Under the pieces are notes generated by a model. The model saw only the letters and a list, made by a program, of their open reading frames with translations, had not been told where the DNA came from and searched no databases. A stretch of 64,000 nt of DNA from Chryseobacterium sp. IHB B 17019 (GTDB taxonomy: Bacteria > Bacteroidota > Bacteroidia > Flavobacteriales > Weeksellaceae). The stretch lies in assembly GCF_001456155.1 (NCBI RefSeq), contig NZ_CP013293.1:2728001-2792000 (forward strand). The letters are read 5' to 3'. The position numbers and the translations under genes are program-made. This document shows, in pieces, positions 1 to 7,953 of the stretch (position 1 is the stretch's first letter; every line of letters begins with the position of its first letter).

Positions 1-512
1 CCTACAGCATCAGGATTTTCTTTATGAGCTTTTCCGCTGGGCTGTGTCCGGAACCTATCGAAACGGATTTCAACTTCCTTGATATTTCCTAATTTTCCTT
101 CATTAATAATTTTCTGCACCTGAAGATAATCGCGGTCGAATCTTCTATTTTGATAGACACTCAAAAACAAGCCTTTCTCTTCGGCTAGTCTTGATAATTC
201 TTCAGCTTCGGCAAGATTTACGGTAAACGGCTTTTCTACTATTACATTCTTCCCTGCTTCCAGAGCTTTTTTAGTATATTCAAAGTGGGTCTGAACCGGA
301 GTATTCACCACAACCAATTCAATATCTGCACTTTCCAGCATTTCTTCTACCGAACGGTAAATAACAGCATCCGGATACTTTTCCTTCGAGTCTTCCTTAC
401 TTCTTTCTACAACTGCAGCCATAAAAAATCCCGGATGTTCCTTTAAAAACGGTGCGTGAAAAATTTTTCCGCTCATCCCGAATGCACACAGTCCTACTTT
501 TACCAATTGCAT
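1..512 (-). CDS. Gfo/Idh/MocA family NAD(P)-dependent oxidoreductase, 3' end outside window
   Basis: The reading frame begins at an ATG at 512 on the minus strand and runs off the left edge, so only about the first 170 residues are visible. The N-terminus is a Rossmann dinucleotide-binding fold: a strand reading VKVGLCAFG followed by MSGK. Around residues 93-95 lies the EKP signature of the Gfo/Idh/MocA family, whose Lys contacts cofactor and substrate. Members oxidise or reduce sugar alcohols, inositol or related polyols in the cytoplasm; the substrate cannot be read from this fragment. The gene is divergent from the receptor gene at 685. Family assignment is secure, exact function is not. 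Confidence 0.85.
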   Translation of the reverse strand, partial: MQLVKVGLCAFGMSGKIFHAPFLKEHPGFFMAAVVERSKEDSKEKYPDAVIYRSVEEMLESADIELVVVNTPVQTHFEYTKKALEAGKNVIVEKPFTVNLAEAEELSRLAEEKGLFLSVYQNRRFDRDYLQVQKIINEGKLGNIKEVEIRFDRFRTQPSGKAHKENPDAV

Positions 513-637
513 ACTAATATTTTTAACAAAGATATTTATAAAACAATAATTCCTTCATCAAAATTATCTTGAATTTTAAAATCGCTGATAAATGATAAAT
601 GTCACTTAATAATTTTTATTAATTCTAAATAATGATA

Positions 638-645
638 TACTTTTG
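638..645 (+). promoter_or_regulatory. -7 promoter element of the TonB-dependent receptor gene
   Basis: TACTTTTG matches the Bacteroidota -7 consensus TAnnTTTG and lies 39 bases before the receptor ATG. I see no clear TTG at the -33 position, so the promoter may need an activator. Confidence 0.45.
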
Positions 646-684
646 TGCTTTATTTAAAATCACTCTAAATAACAATAAACTATA

Positions 685-2868
685 ATGAAAAAACAGCTAG
701 TTACATTGGGATTATTATTCACAGCTGTATCTCTAGGTGCACAATTGAAAAATGCTGAAGCTGATACCATCAGAATCCAAACCATTGAAGATGTAAATCT
801 CCATAAAACCGGAAACCCGAATAAAGCCAGAACACTGTCTACAAAATCGAATCTTACGGTAATGGAAAACCCTCAGCCAATAGCTATTGTAACTCACGAA
901 GTGATTGAGCAGCAACAGGCAAAGCAGCTGAGTGATGTCATTAAAAATGTAAATGGTATTTACTTAACTTCTGCAAGAGGCGGTTCCCAGGATAGTTTTG
1001 GAGGGCGTGGCTTCACTTTCGGAAATGATAATATTTTCAAAAACGGAGCAAAAGTAAACAGCGGTGTATTTCCAGAAGTATCAGGTTTGGAAAGAGTTGA
1101 AGTTTTAAAAGGAGCTAACGCAATGTTATACGGAAATGTTGGTCCAGGTGGAATTGTTAATTTAATTACCAAAAAACCGAAGTTCGAGTTCGGAGGTGCA
1201 GTAGGTTTTAGTGCCGGGAGCTGGAATTCATATAAACCGACAGTAGATATTTATGGACCGTTATCAAAAAATATTGCATTTAGAGTAAACGGTGCATATG
1301 AATATGCTGAAAGTTTCAGAGGTTTAGTAGAATCGAAAAAGAATTACTTCAACCCTTCTTTTGCATTTAATCTTAGCGAAAACACTCAGCTAATTGTTGA
1401 AGGAGATTACTTATACCACACATTCACCCCGGATTTCGGAATCGGAAGTGTTGTTGATAATGCAACAGGAATTTCAAGACTTGCAACTGAAATCGACAGA
1501 GAGCAATTCCTTGGAACAAATTGGCAATATCAAACCAATCAACAGGCTACAACTGATGTTATTTTAAATCATAAGTTTAATAACAATTGGTCTTTAAATG
1601 CAGTAGCTGCATACCAAAATTACACGAAAGATTATTTTTCTACAGAAAGAGTTCAGTGGGTTTATAATTCCAAAAACAATAATTTGAATCCAAGCTGGAC
1701 TAGACCATTAGGAAGGAATTATACTGAACAAAATTATACTTCATTACAGATTAATTTAAATGGAGAATTTAATACGGGAAGCTTAAATCACAAAGTTTTA
1801 TTCGGAACAGACGGAGATATCGGACAGGCAGACACTTATAATTATAAGATTGATGCAAACACTCCGGTTGTATTATATTTAAACGATCCTTCGACCTGGA
1901 CGAACGAAAGCCCAATGCCTAACACAAGCAGAACATCAAGAAACAGAATTAAGACAAAAAGATATGGTTTCTATGCTCAAGATTTAATTAGTTTAACAAA
2001 GGAATTTAAGGTTCTTGCAGGAATTCGCTGGTCAAGTATCCAAAATGATGATACCAGAGTAAAGAATTTTGCAACAAATGAAACAATTCCCACAGCAAAC
2101 AGCGGAACAAAAGAAACTGCTTTCTCTCCAAAAGTTGGCTTAATTTATAATCCTAACGAAAACCTATCTGTTTTCGCAACTTACACCAATTCATTTGTTC
2201 CGAACACAGGGTTTGATCAAGAAGGATTTGCTCTGGAAGCCTCTACAGTTGATCAATATGAAATAGGAATAAAGAAAAATTTATGGAATAATGCTGTTGC
2301 GGTAAACTTAACTGCATATCAGATTAACAACAGAGATACATACACAGCACCTTATACACAAACCGGAGCTGTCGCATTATACAGAGTGTATGCCGGTAAC
2401 ATTAGAAGCCGAGGAGTAGAATTAGATATCACAGGAAATCCGCTTACAAACCTATCATTAATTGGTGGAGTATCATACAACAATGCTGTTTATACAAAAA
2501 CTCCGGACAATGGTTTTCTGGAAGAGCAAAGATTGGTAAGAACACCAGCCGTAACAGCCAATGCTTCTGCTTTCTATACATTTAAAAGTTTTGCTAAAGG
2601 ATTAAAAATTGGGGCAACAGTGTTCTATACAGGAGACAGGAAAGCAGGATGGAATGATGTAAAAAATCAGCCACAAGTCACTAGAATGATTGATGTTGAA
2701 GGATTTACAACAGTTGATTTCAGTCTAGGTTACGAATGGAAAAAATTCATGATTCAAGGAAAAGTAGGAAACTTATTTGATGTTGTGAATTACAATGTTC
2801 ATGAAAACTATTCTGTAAACCCTATTACACCGAGAAACTATTACTTCACATTGACGTATAAACTTTAA
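685..2868 (+). CDS. TonB-dependent siderophore receptor
   Basis: This 727-residue outer-membrane receptor probably imports a ferric siderophore using energy passed from TonB. It has an N-terminal signal peptide (MKKQLVTLGLLFTAVSLGAQ), a plug domain at about residues 50-165 with the typical RVEVLKGANAMLYGN and GGIVNLITKKP stretches, and a 22-strand barrel ending in a C-terminal aromatic strand (YYFTLTYKL). The lack of an N-terminal carboxypeptidase-regulatory domain and the length place it in the siderophore receptor group rather than SusC. The next gene encodes a PepSY transmembrane protein, a common partner in iron uptake. The ligand cannot be deduced. The ATG at 685 sits just before the signal peptide and fits the promoter element upstream. 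Confidence 0.9.
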   Translation: MKKQLVTLGLLFTAVSLGAQLKNAEADTIRIQTIEDVNLHKTGNPNKARTLSTKSNLTVMENPQPIAIVTHEVIEQQQAKQLSDVIKNVNGIYLTSARGGSQDSFGGRGFTFGNDNIFKNGAKVNSGVFPEVSGLERVEVLKGANAMLYGNVGPGGIVNLITKKPKFEFGGAVGFSAGSWNSYKPTVDIYGPLSKNIAFRVNGAYEYAESFRGLVESKKNYFNPSFAFNLSENTQLIVEGDYLYHTFTPDFGIGSVVDNATGISRLATEIDREQFLGTNWQYQTNQQATTDVILNHKFNNNWSLNAVAAYQNYTKDYFSTERVQWVYNSKNNNLNPSWTRPLGRNYTEQNYTSLQINLNGEFNTGSLNHKVLFGTDGDIGQADTYNYKIDANTPVVLYLNDPSTWTNESPMPNTSRTSRNRIKTKRYGFYAQDLISLTKEFKVLAGIRWSSIQNDDTRVKNFATNETIPTANSGTKETAFSPKVGLIYNPNENLSVFATYTNSFVPNTGFDQEGFALEASTVDQYEIGIKKNLWNNAVAVNLTAYQINNRDTYTAPYTQTGAVALYRVYAGNIRSRGVELDITGNPLTNLSLIGGVSYNNAVYTKTPDNGFLEEQRLVRTPAVTANASAFYTFKSFAKGLKIGATVFYTGDRKAGWNDVKNQPQVTRMIDVEGFTTVDFSLGYEWKKFMIQGKVGNLFDVVNYNVHENYSVNPITPRNYYFTLTYKL

Positions 2869-2894
2869 CGATTAATATTAAATTAGTTCTTCAT

Positions 2895-2928
2895 AAAAGT
2901 GGAAATTGCATTGTCAGTTTCCACTTTT
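2895..2928 (+). terminator. Hairpin between receptor and PepSY genes
   Basis: An 11-base-pair perfect stem (AAAAGTGGAAA pairing with TTTCCACTTTT) encloses a 12-base loop. There is no long T run after it, so it may be a weak terminator, an attenuator, or an mRNA-stabilising hairpin that sets different expression levels of the two flanking genes. Confidence 0.5.
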
Positions 2929-2955
2929 GAACCTTTAAAAAACAAACAATAAGAT

Positions 2956-3471
2956 ATGGATAAAATCAAGAACACAAGGAGTTTTATGAGAATTGTGCAC
3001 CGTTATTTGGGGTACTTTCTTGCAGGAATTATGGCTGTGTATTCGGTAAGTGGTATTTTGCTTGTTTACAGGGATACAGATTTTTTAAAGAAGGAAAAAA
3101 ATTATGATAAAGTAATCGATAAAAACCTTTCTGAAAAGGAATTAGGAAAAGAATTAAAAATAAAAAACCTTGAAGTTGAAAAAACAGAAGGAACAGTTTT
3201 AAAATTCAAACAAGGAACATATGATGCTTCCACCGGACAGGCAAAATACTCAAAAAAAGAGCTTCCGTTTGTATTGGATAAAATGACAAAACTGCACAAA
3301 GCACAATCAAAAGATACACTTTCACCATTAAATACCTTTTTTGGCGTATCATTATTCTTTTTTGTCATCTCAAGTTTTTGGATGTTTAACCCCAAAACGA
3401 AAGCTTTTAAGCGCGGAATAATTTTCACCATTGCTGGTCTTATAGTTTCAATTATTTTGATATTTATTTAA
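2956..3471 (+). CDS. PepSY-type transmembrane protein
   Basis: A 171-residue inner-membrane protein. A membrane helix at about residues 15-35 (GYFLAGIMAVYSVSGILLVY) begins with the HRYLGY motif of PepSY-associated proteins. A charged extracytoplasmic region follows, then two closely spaced helices near residues 125-170. Larger PepSY_TM proteins are often encoded next to siderophore receptors and some act as ferric-siderophore reductases; this one is short and has lost most of the usual four-helix layout, so a reductase role is doubtful. It lies 87 bases after the receptor gene on the same strand, probably in one transcription unit interrupted by a hairpin. Role in iron uptake is inferred from position. 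Confidence 0.75.
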   Translation: MDKIKNTRSFMRIVHRYLGYFLAGIMAVYSVSGILLVYRDTDFLKKEKNYDKVIDKNLSEKELGKELKIKNLEVEKTEGTVLKFKQGTYDASTGQAKYSKKELPFVLDKMTKLHKAQSKDTLSPLNTFFGVSLFFFVISSFWMFNPKTKAFKRGIIFTIAGLIVSIILIFI

Positions 3472-3568
3472 TAACAAAATATTTTTAATTACATTTTAAA
3501 AATTAAAGAAAAAACCGTTTTTAAGGAAAGATTTTTTTTCATAACAATTCACCATTCATTGACTAGAA

Positions 3569-3584
3569 TGGCACATTTCTTGTT
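3569..3584 (+). promoter_or_regulatory. Candidate sigma-54 (-24/-12) promoter
   Basis: TGGCAC followed by five bases and TTGTT matches the sigma-54 pattern TGGCAC-N5-TTGCW at every conserved position except the -12 C. The predicted start of transcription is near 3596, 39 bases before the ATG at 3635. No TAnnTTTG element was seen in this intergenic stretch. Confidence 0.45.
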
Positions 3585-3634
3585 CTGCATCTGCTTTACA
3601 AATGATAAACATTAATTATTAAAAATAATAAATT

Positions 3635-4225
3635 ATGAAAAAACTAATTTTAACTGGAATATTCGCAGCAGCAGGTTTAACTACTACTATGAATGCTCAA
3701 ATCCAACAAGGAAACTGGATGGTTGGTAGTAGCCTTTTATCAAGTAAATTTGGTTTGAACACAGACGCAGGATATAGCATCGCATTACAGCCTAAAGGTG
3801 CATATTTTATTAAAGACAACTTAGCTGTAGGTGGATATGTAACATTAGGAACTGAAAAAGTATCCAAGGATTCAGGGACAAGATTTACGTATGCAGTAGG
3901 AGGTTTAGGACGTTATTATCTATCTCCGGGAGAGCAGGGTGTTGACAACTTATTGAATCACGGTAGATGGTTCTTCGAAGGAAATCTAGGTGTTGGAGGA
4001 CAGTCTACAAAAGGAGGAACTTCTACAACAGGATTAGATTTCGGAGTAGGCCCTGGATATTCTTACTTTATTACACCAAATATCGGACTTGAGGGATTAG
4101 TGAAATATACCGGAGTTACAGGATTTGGTAATGAAGGCCTTACATCTAATATTACCTTTAATGTTGGATTCAGTATTTATATCCCGACTTCAAAAGCAAA
4201 ACAAGTGGTGAATGATGTAAAATAA
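3635..4225 (+). CDS. Outer membrane beta-barrel protein
   Basis: A 196-residue secreted protein with a clear signal peptide (cleaved after TTTMNA) and alternating amphipathic strands rich in Gly and aromatic residues, typical of a small eight-stranded OmpW/OmpX-like barrel. The strands include GAYFIKDNLAVGGYVTLG and GLDFGVGPGYSYFITPN. Such barrels are numerous in flavobacteria and mostly uncharacterised. It is a single-gene unit: a strong rho-independent terminator follows and a sigma-54-like promoter precedes it. There is no OmpA-type peptidoglycan-binding domain. Function beyond being an outer-membrane barrel is unknown. Confidence 0.8.
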   Translation: MKKLILTGIFAAAGLTTTMNAQIQQGNWMVGSSLLSSKFGLNTDAGYSIALQPKGAYFIKDNLAVGGYVTLGTEKVSKDSGTRFTYAVGGLGRYYLSPGEQGVDNLLNHGRWFFEGNLGVGGQSTKGGTSTTGLDFGVGPGYSYFITPNIGLEGLVKYTGVTGFGNEGLTSNITFNVGFSIYIPTSKAKQVVNDVK

Positions 4226-4264
4226 GCAATCACTTCACATATACATATACACACGTATAAATTG

Positions 4265-4296
4265 AAAGCGCCTCAGAACTTCTGTGGCGCTTTTCT
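4265..4296 (+). terminator. Rho-independent terminator
   Basis: AAAGCGCC pairs with GGCGCTTT around a 13-base loop, followed by T-rich sequence. It ends the beta-barrel gene before the convergent peroxiredoxin gene. Confidence 0.8.
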
Positions 4297-4331
4297 ACAA
4301 ATTAAAACTAAACTATAAAAAATCAAATAAA

Positions 4332-4967
4332 TCATGTATTAGGTTGAGGCGTATATCTCAGATACGGCTTTATTTCTGTAACTCCTTTCGGGAAAATTTT
4401 TCTGGCTTCTTCTGTAGAAATAGCCGGCGGAACAATCACATCGTCCCCATTTTTCCAGTTTACAGGTGTTGCCACCTTATGTGAATCAACTAACTGTAAA
4501 GAATCCAGCACTCTTATTATTTCATTGAAATTTCTTCCGGTTGAGGCGGGATAAGTGATAATTAACCTTACTTTTTTTTCAGGATCAAGAATTAACAAAG
4601 AACGAACTGTCGCCGTTGCCGAAGCATTCGGATGGATAAAATCATATAACTCTGATATTTTCCTGTCTTTATCTGCTATGATAGGAAATTGTACATCAGT
4701 GTTTTGAGTTTCGTTAATATCCTTAATCCAATTTTGATGATCCTCTACTCCATCTACACTTAAGGCAATTACTTTTGTTCCCCTTTTCTCAAATTCTTGT
4801 TTTAATTTTGAAGTATAACCCAGTTCTGTAGTACAAACCGGAGTATAATCTGCCGGATGAGAAAACAAAATTCCCCAGGAATCTCCTAAATAATTATAAA
4901 AATCAATGTCTCCTGCAGATGATTCTGCCTGAAAGTTTGGTGCTGTATCTCCTAGTTTAATTGACAT
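4332..4967 (-). CDS. 1-Cys peroxiredoxin (Prx6 subfamily)
   Basis: A 211-residue cytoplasmic thiol peroxidase that reduces hydrogen peroxide and alkyl hydroperoxides. The peroxidatic Cys45 lies in the PVCTTE motif after SHPADYT, and it is the only cysteine in the protein, so this is a true 1-Cys enzyme that needs an external thiol. The Prx6-type C-terminal extension is present, with the strand ITYPASTGRNFNEIIRVLDS and PVNWKNGDDVIV. The start ATG at 4967 gives the standard family N-terminus (MSIKLGDTAPNF). The gene is monocistronic, and its promoter carries a perfect dyad over the -7 box, suggesting repressor control by an oxidative or sulfur-related signal. Confidence 0.93.
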   Translation of the reverse strand: MSIKLGDTAPNFQAESSAGDIDFYNYLGDSWGILFSHPADYTPVCTTELGYTSKLKQEFEKRGTKVIALSVDGVEDHQNWIKDINETQNTDVQFPIIADKDRKISELYDFIHPNASATATVRSLLILDPEKKVRLIITYPASTGRNFNEIIRVLDSLQLVDSHKVATPVNWKNGDDVIVPPAISTEEARKIFPKGVTEIKPYLRYTPQPNT

Positions 4968-4983
4968 AATATTTCGTTTTAAT

Positions 4984-5019
4984 AGTCTACAAATTTAGTA
5001 GACTTTTTGAAACTGGCAA
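4984..5019 (-). promoter_or_regulatory. Peroxiredoxin promoter with overlapping operator-like dyad
   Basis: On the minus strand TTG (5019-5017) is followed after exactly 19 bases by TAAATTTG (4997-4990), a perfect housekeeping promoter for this phylum. A perfect inverted repeat, AGTCTAC-N7-GTAGACT (4984-5004), is centred on the -7 box, so a dimeric protein bound there would block RNA polymerase. The regulator is not in this window. Confidence 0.75.
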
Positions 5020-5065
5020 AATTTTTGTTGATTTTTTTTATCTTTAAAGTAAAATATTTCACTCT

Positions 5066-5947
5066 ATGCAAAAAAATGGTCTAAGCTATATTGATGTTGT
5101 TTATAATGTATTGGAAAACTGGTATTTAAAATTTGCCGAGCTTACACCAAAACTTGTTGTAGGGATTCTTGTCTTCTCGTTTTTCCTTATTACCAGTAAA
5201 TATTTAAGCCAATTTGCTGTCAAACTCTTTCATAAATTTTTCCCAAAAAGCAAAAAAGAAAGTTCGCTGGTTACTTTAATTGGGGTTTTCAGATTCATTA
5301 TTATGCTGATGGGAACTTTTATTGCCCTTGAAATTATGGGTTTCAGTGGTTTTCTGTGGAAGTTTATCGGAAGTTTAGGAGTTGCAGGGGTTATTGCCGG
5401 GGTTGCTTTAAAAGACCTGGTTTCAAGTATATTTTCGGGAATGCTAATCGGGATCGACAAAGCATTTAAAGTGGGTGATTATATCATGATCGGAACAAAT
5501 TCCGGAACCGTTATGGAAATTGGTTTTTTAACGACAAAAATTATTAGTGACGATGGCAAAAAAGTATACATTCCCAATCAAGTTATCTTTAATGCTCCAT
5601 TTTCTAATATCACGGCATCACCTCAACGAAGAATTATTTTAAACTTTGAAATTCCGGCAGATGAAGATGTTGCTAAAGCTCAGATAGGAATTTTAGAAGT
5701 AATTAAAAATTTAGAAAACGTAGACAAACTGGATACGGCAGAAGTTATTTTTACAGATTTAAAGCAGGGGGCATTCAATTTACAGGCAAAATTCTGGATG
5801 AATGTAAATGCTAATATGGTAAAGGTTAAGAGTGAAGCCTTGATAAAAATTAAACAACGCTTGGATTCGGATAAAATTCAATTGGTTACTCCAACCAGCA
5901 TCAGCATCACGAATGGTGAAAGTTTAATCAATGAAAATCATGATTAA
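5066..5947 (+). CDS. Small-conductance mechanosensitive channel (MscS family)
   Basis: A 293-residue inner-membrane channel that opens under membrane tension to release solutes during hypo-osmotic shock. It has three N-terminal membrane helices (about residues 27-48, 70-90 and 95-115). The third is the pore helix, with the Gly/Ala-rich GSLGVAGVIAGVALKD pattern of MscS. The beta domain with KAFKVGDYIMIG and the GTVMEIGFLTTKI signature follows, then an alpha/beta vestibule. Length matches E. coli MscS (286). It is divergent from the peroxiredoxin gene, sharing an intergenic region of under 100 bases. Confidence 0.92.
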   Translation: MQKNGLSYIDVVYNVLENWYLKFAELTPKLVVGILVFSFFLITSKYLSQFAVKLFHKFFPKSKKESSLVTLIGVFRFIIMLMGTFIALEIMGFSGFLWKFIGSLGVAGVIAGVALKDLVSSIFSGMLIGIDKAFKVGDYIMIGTNSGTVMEIGFLTTKIISDDGKKVYIPNQVIFNAPFSNITASPQRRIILNFEIPADEDVAKAQIGILEVIKNLENVDKLDTAEVIFTDLKQGAFNLQAKFWMNVNANMVKVKSEALIKIKQRLDSDKIQLVTPTSISITNGESLINENHD

Positions 5948-6007
5948 TTTTAAATAGAAGTTAGAAATTAGAGTTTATATATTAGTTTAAAAATGCAATA
6001 AACTTAA

Positions 6008-6493
6008 TTATTTTTTGCTCTTTGATTTTAAGCTGTCTTTCTCAGGCATTTTTGCAATAGAGTCATTCTGCATTAGAGGCTCACCCATTACAAAATTTTT
6101 ATTAAGAGTATCCAATTCGATATCAGTCATTACAACACCTGTCGTTGTTGTACAGGCTTCTTCTTTTTGTTTTGAACAACCCGTTAAAAACAGAATTAAA
6201 GAAAAAACAGTTAATGTTATCCTATTATTCTGAAAATTTGAAGGAATATATTTAAAGAATTTATTTTTCAATTGTTCGGATTTGTCGATCTTATTTAATT
6301 GATGATCATAAAACCTTCCACAAATTCTCTCATCCTTTTTCTCCTCAATAATCTCTTGGATTTCCTGAGGTTGTTTTTCGGTAAAATCTATAACACATTT
6401 GCTGCAGACAGAGCAAAACCTTCCTTTTTCCTGTGGAGACATCATATCCCAGTTTTCTGAGCAGGGCTCCGGAATCTGTATATTTTTCATCAT
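6008..6493 (-). CDS. Protein with N-terminal Cys-rich module and single membrane segment
   Basis: A 161-residue protein of unknown function. The first 70 residues form a cysteine-rich module: Cys11 in IPEPCSENW, then FCSVCSKC near residues 27-33, then ICGRF near 58. This module recurs, from memory, at the N-terminus of many unrelated flavobacterial membrane proteins and looks like a small metal-binding fold. A hydrophobic segment (about residues 92-107) ends in FLTGCSKQ, which resembles a lipobox but is internal, so lipidation is unlikely unless translation starts later. The rest is polar and lysine-rich at the end. It follows the MscS gene convergently. I cannot assign a function. Confidence 0.65.
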   Translation of the reverse strand: MMKNIQIPEPCSENWDMMSPQEKGRFCSVCSKCVIDFTEKQPQEIQEIIEEKKDERICGRFYDHQLNKIDKSEQLKNKFFKYIPSNFQNNRITLTVFSLILFLTGCSKQKEEACTTTTGVVMTDIELDTLNKNFVMGEPLMQNDSIAKMPEKDSLKSKSKK

Positions 6494-6530
6494 AAGTATT
6501 AACTTAAATATTTTAAATCTACAAAAGAAA

Positions 6531-6556
6531 AAACCGTTCCAAAAATGAAACGGTTT
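6531..6556 (-). terminator. Rho-independent terminator of sucC
   Basis: On the minus strand AAACCGTT and AACGGTTT form the stem, followed by a T run, 27 bases after the sucC stop codon. Confidence 0.8.
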
Positions 6557-6582
6557 CTTTAATTTATATAAAAATTTTAGTC

Positions 6583-7773
6583 TTACGCTAAAACTTCTTT
6601 TACTTTGTTTGCAGCTTCTTCCAAAGTAATTGCAGAATGTACAGGAAGACCTGACTCGTCAATTAATTTTTTAGCTTCTACAGCGTTAGTTCCCTGTAAT
6701 CTTACGATCAACGGAACAGGAAGGCTTCCCATCGCTTTGTAAGCATCTACAACACCCTGAGCAACTCTGTCACATCTTACGATACCTCCGAAGATGTTGA
6801 TCAAAATAGCTTTTACGTTTGGATCTCTCAAGATGATTCCGAAAGCAGTCTGAACTCTCTGAGCATCAGCAGTACCACCAACGTCAAGGAAGTTTGCAGG
6901 GCTACCACCAGATAATTTGATGATATCCATTGTTGCCATTGCAAGACCAGCTCCGTTTACCATACAAGCAACGTTACCGTCTAATTTTACGAAGTTAAGG
7001 CCAGCTTCACCAGCTTCAACATCCATAGGATCTTCTTCTCTTGTATCTCTCAACGCTTCAAGATCTTTGTGACGGAACAATGAGTTACCATCCAAAGTTA
7101 CTTTAGCATCTACCGCGATAATCTTGTTATCAGAAGTCTTTAATACAGGGTTGATCTCGAAAAGAGAAGCGTCAATTCCTGTATAAGCGTTATATAAAGA
7201 AGTGATGAATTTTGTGAATTCTTTGAAAGCATTTCCTTCAAGACCTAAATTGAAAGCAATTTTTCTAGCCTGGAAACCTTGAAGGCCCAAAGCAGGATCA
7301 ATCAATTCATTGTGGATTAAATGAGGCGTTACTTCAGCAACGTGCTCAATATCCATACCACCTTCAGTAGAATATACGATTGTATTTTTACCTTCAGCTC
7401 TGTCTAAAAGAATAGAAACATAAAATTCTTTAGTTTCAGACTCTCCAGGATAATAAACATCTTCAGCAACCAAAACTGAGTGTACTTTTTTACCTTCAGC
7501 AGAAGTTTGCGGAGTTATCAACTGCATTCCGATGATGTTTTGAGCGTTTTCTTTAAGTTTATCCATGTTTGGAGAGAACTTTACACCACCACCTTTACCA
7601 CGACCACCTGCGTGAATTTGTGCTTTTACAACCCAAGCCTGCGCTCCGGTTTCAGCAGTCAATTTTTCAGCAGCTGCTACAGCTTCTTCTACATTGTTCG
7701 CTACGAAACCACGTTGGATAGCAACTCCATACTTTGATAAAATCTCTTTTGATTGATACTCGTGAAGATTCAT
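6583..7773 (-). CDS. sucC: Succinyl-CoA synthetase (ADP-forming), beta subunit
   Basis: A 396-residue subunit of the TCA-cycle enzyme that converts succinyl-CoA to succinate with nucleotide phosphorylation. The ATP-grasp domain starts with MNLHEYQSKEILSKYGV and carries the AQIHAGGRGKGGGVK nucleotide-binding loop and the FEINPVLKT strand. The C-terminal flavodoxin-like domain contains FLDVGGTADAQ and ILINIFGGIVRCD, which contact the alpha subunit. Length is standard. The alpha subunit gene sucD is not adjacent, so sucC stands alone with its own promoter and terminator. This separated arrangement is, as I recall, usual in flavobacteria. Confidence 0.97.
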   Translation of the reverse strand: MNLHEYQSKEILSKYGVAIQRGFVANNVEEAVAAAEKLTAETGAQAWVVKAQIHAGGRGKGGGVKFSPNMDKLKENAQNIIGMQLITPQTSAEGKKVHSVLVAEDVYYPGESETKEFYVSILLDRAEGKNTIVYSTEGGMDIEHVAEVTPHLIHNELIDPALGLQGFQARKIAFNLGLEGNAFKEFTKFITSLYNAYTGIDASLFEINPVLKTSDNKIIAVDAKVTLDGNSLFRHKDLEALRDTREEDPMDVEAGEAGLNFVKLDGNVACMVNGAGLAMATMDIIKLSGGSPANFLDVGGTADAQRVQTAFGIILRDPNVKAILINIFGGIVRCDRVAQGVVDAYKAMGSLPVPLIVRLQGTNAVEAKKLIDESGLPVHSAITLEEAANKVKEVLA

Positions 7774-7811
7774 ATTATTTTTATTATTTTATTTTAAAAT
7801 TTAAAGGTTGA

Positions 7812-7841
7812 CAAATTTACTAAAAAGACACGGAAGTTCAA
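7812..7841 (-). promoter_or_regulatory. sucC promoter
   Basis: On the minus strand TTG (7841-7839), 19 bases, then TAAATTTG (7819-7812): a perfect match to the phylum's housekeeping promoter. The leader would be about 30 bases. Confidence 0.75.
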
Positions 7842-7953
7842 GTTTATTGACTTAAAATTATTGCGAATTACAAATTTCAAATGACGCCATTCATAATTTA
7901 ATTTAAAATTGAGCAAAACGTAATTCATAATTTGTCATTCTTAATTGTATTTA

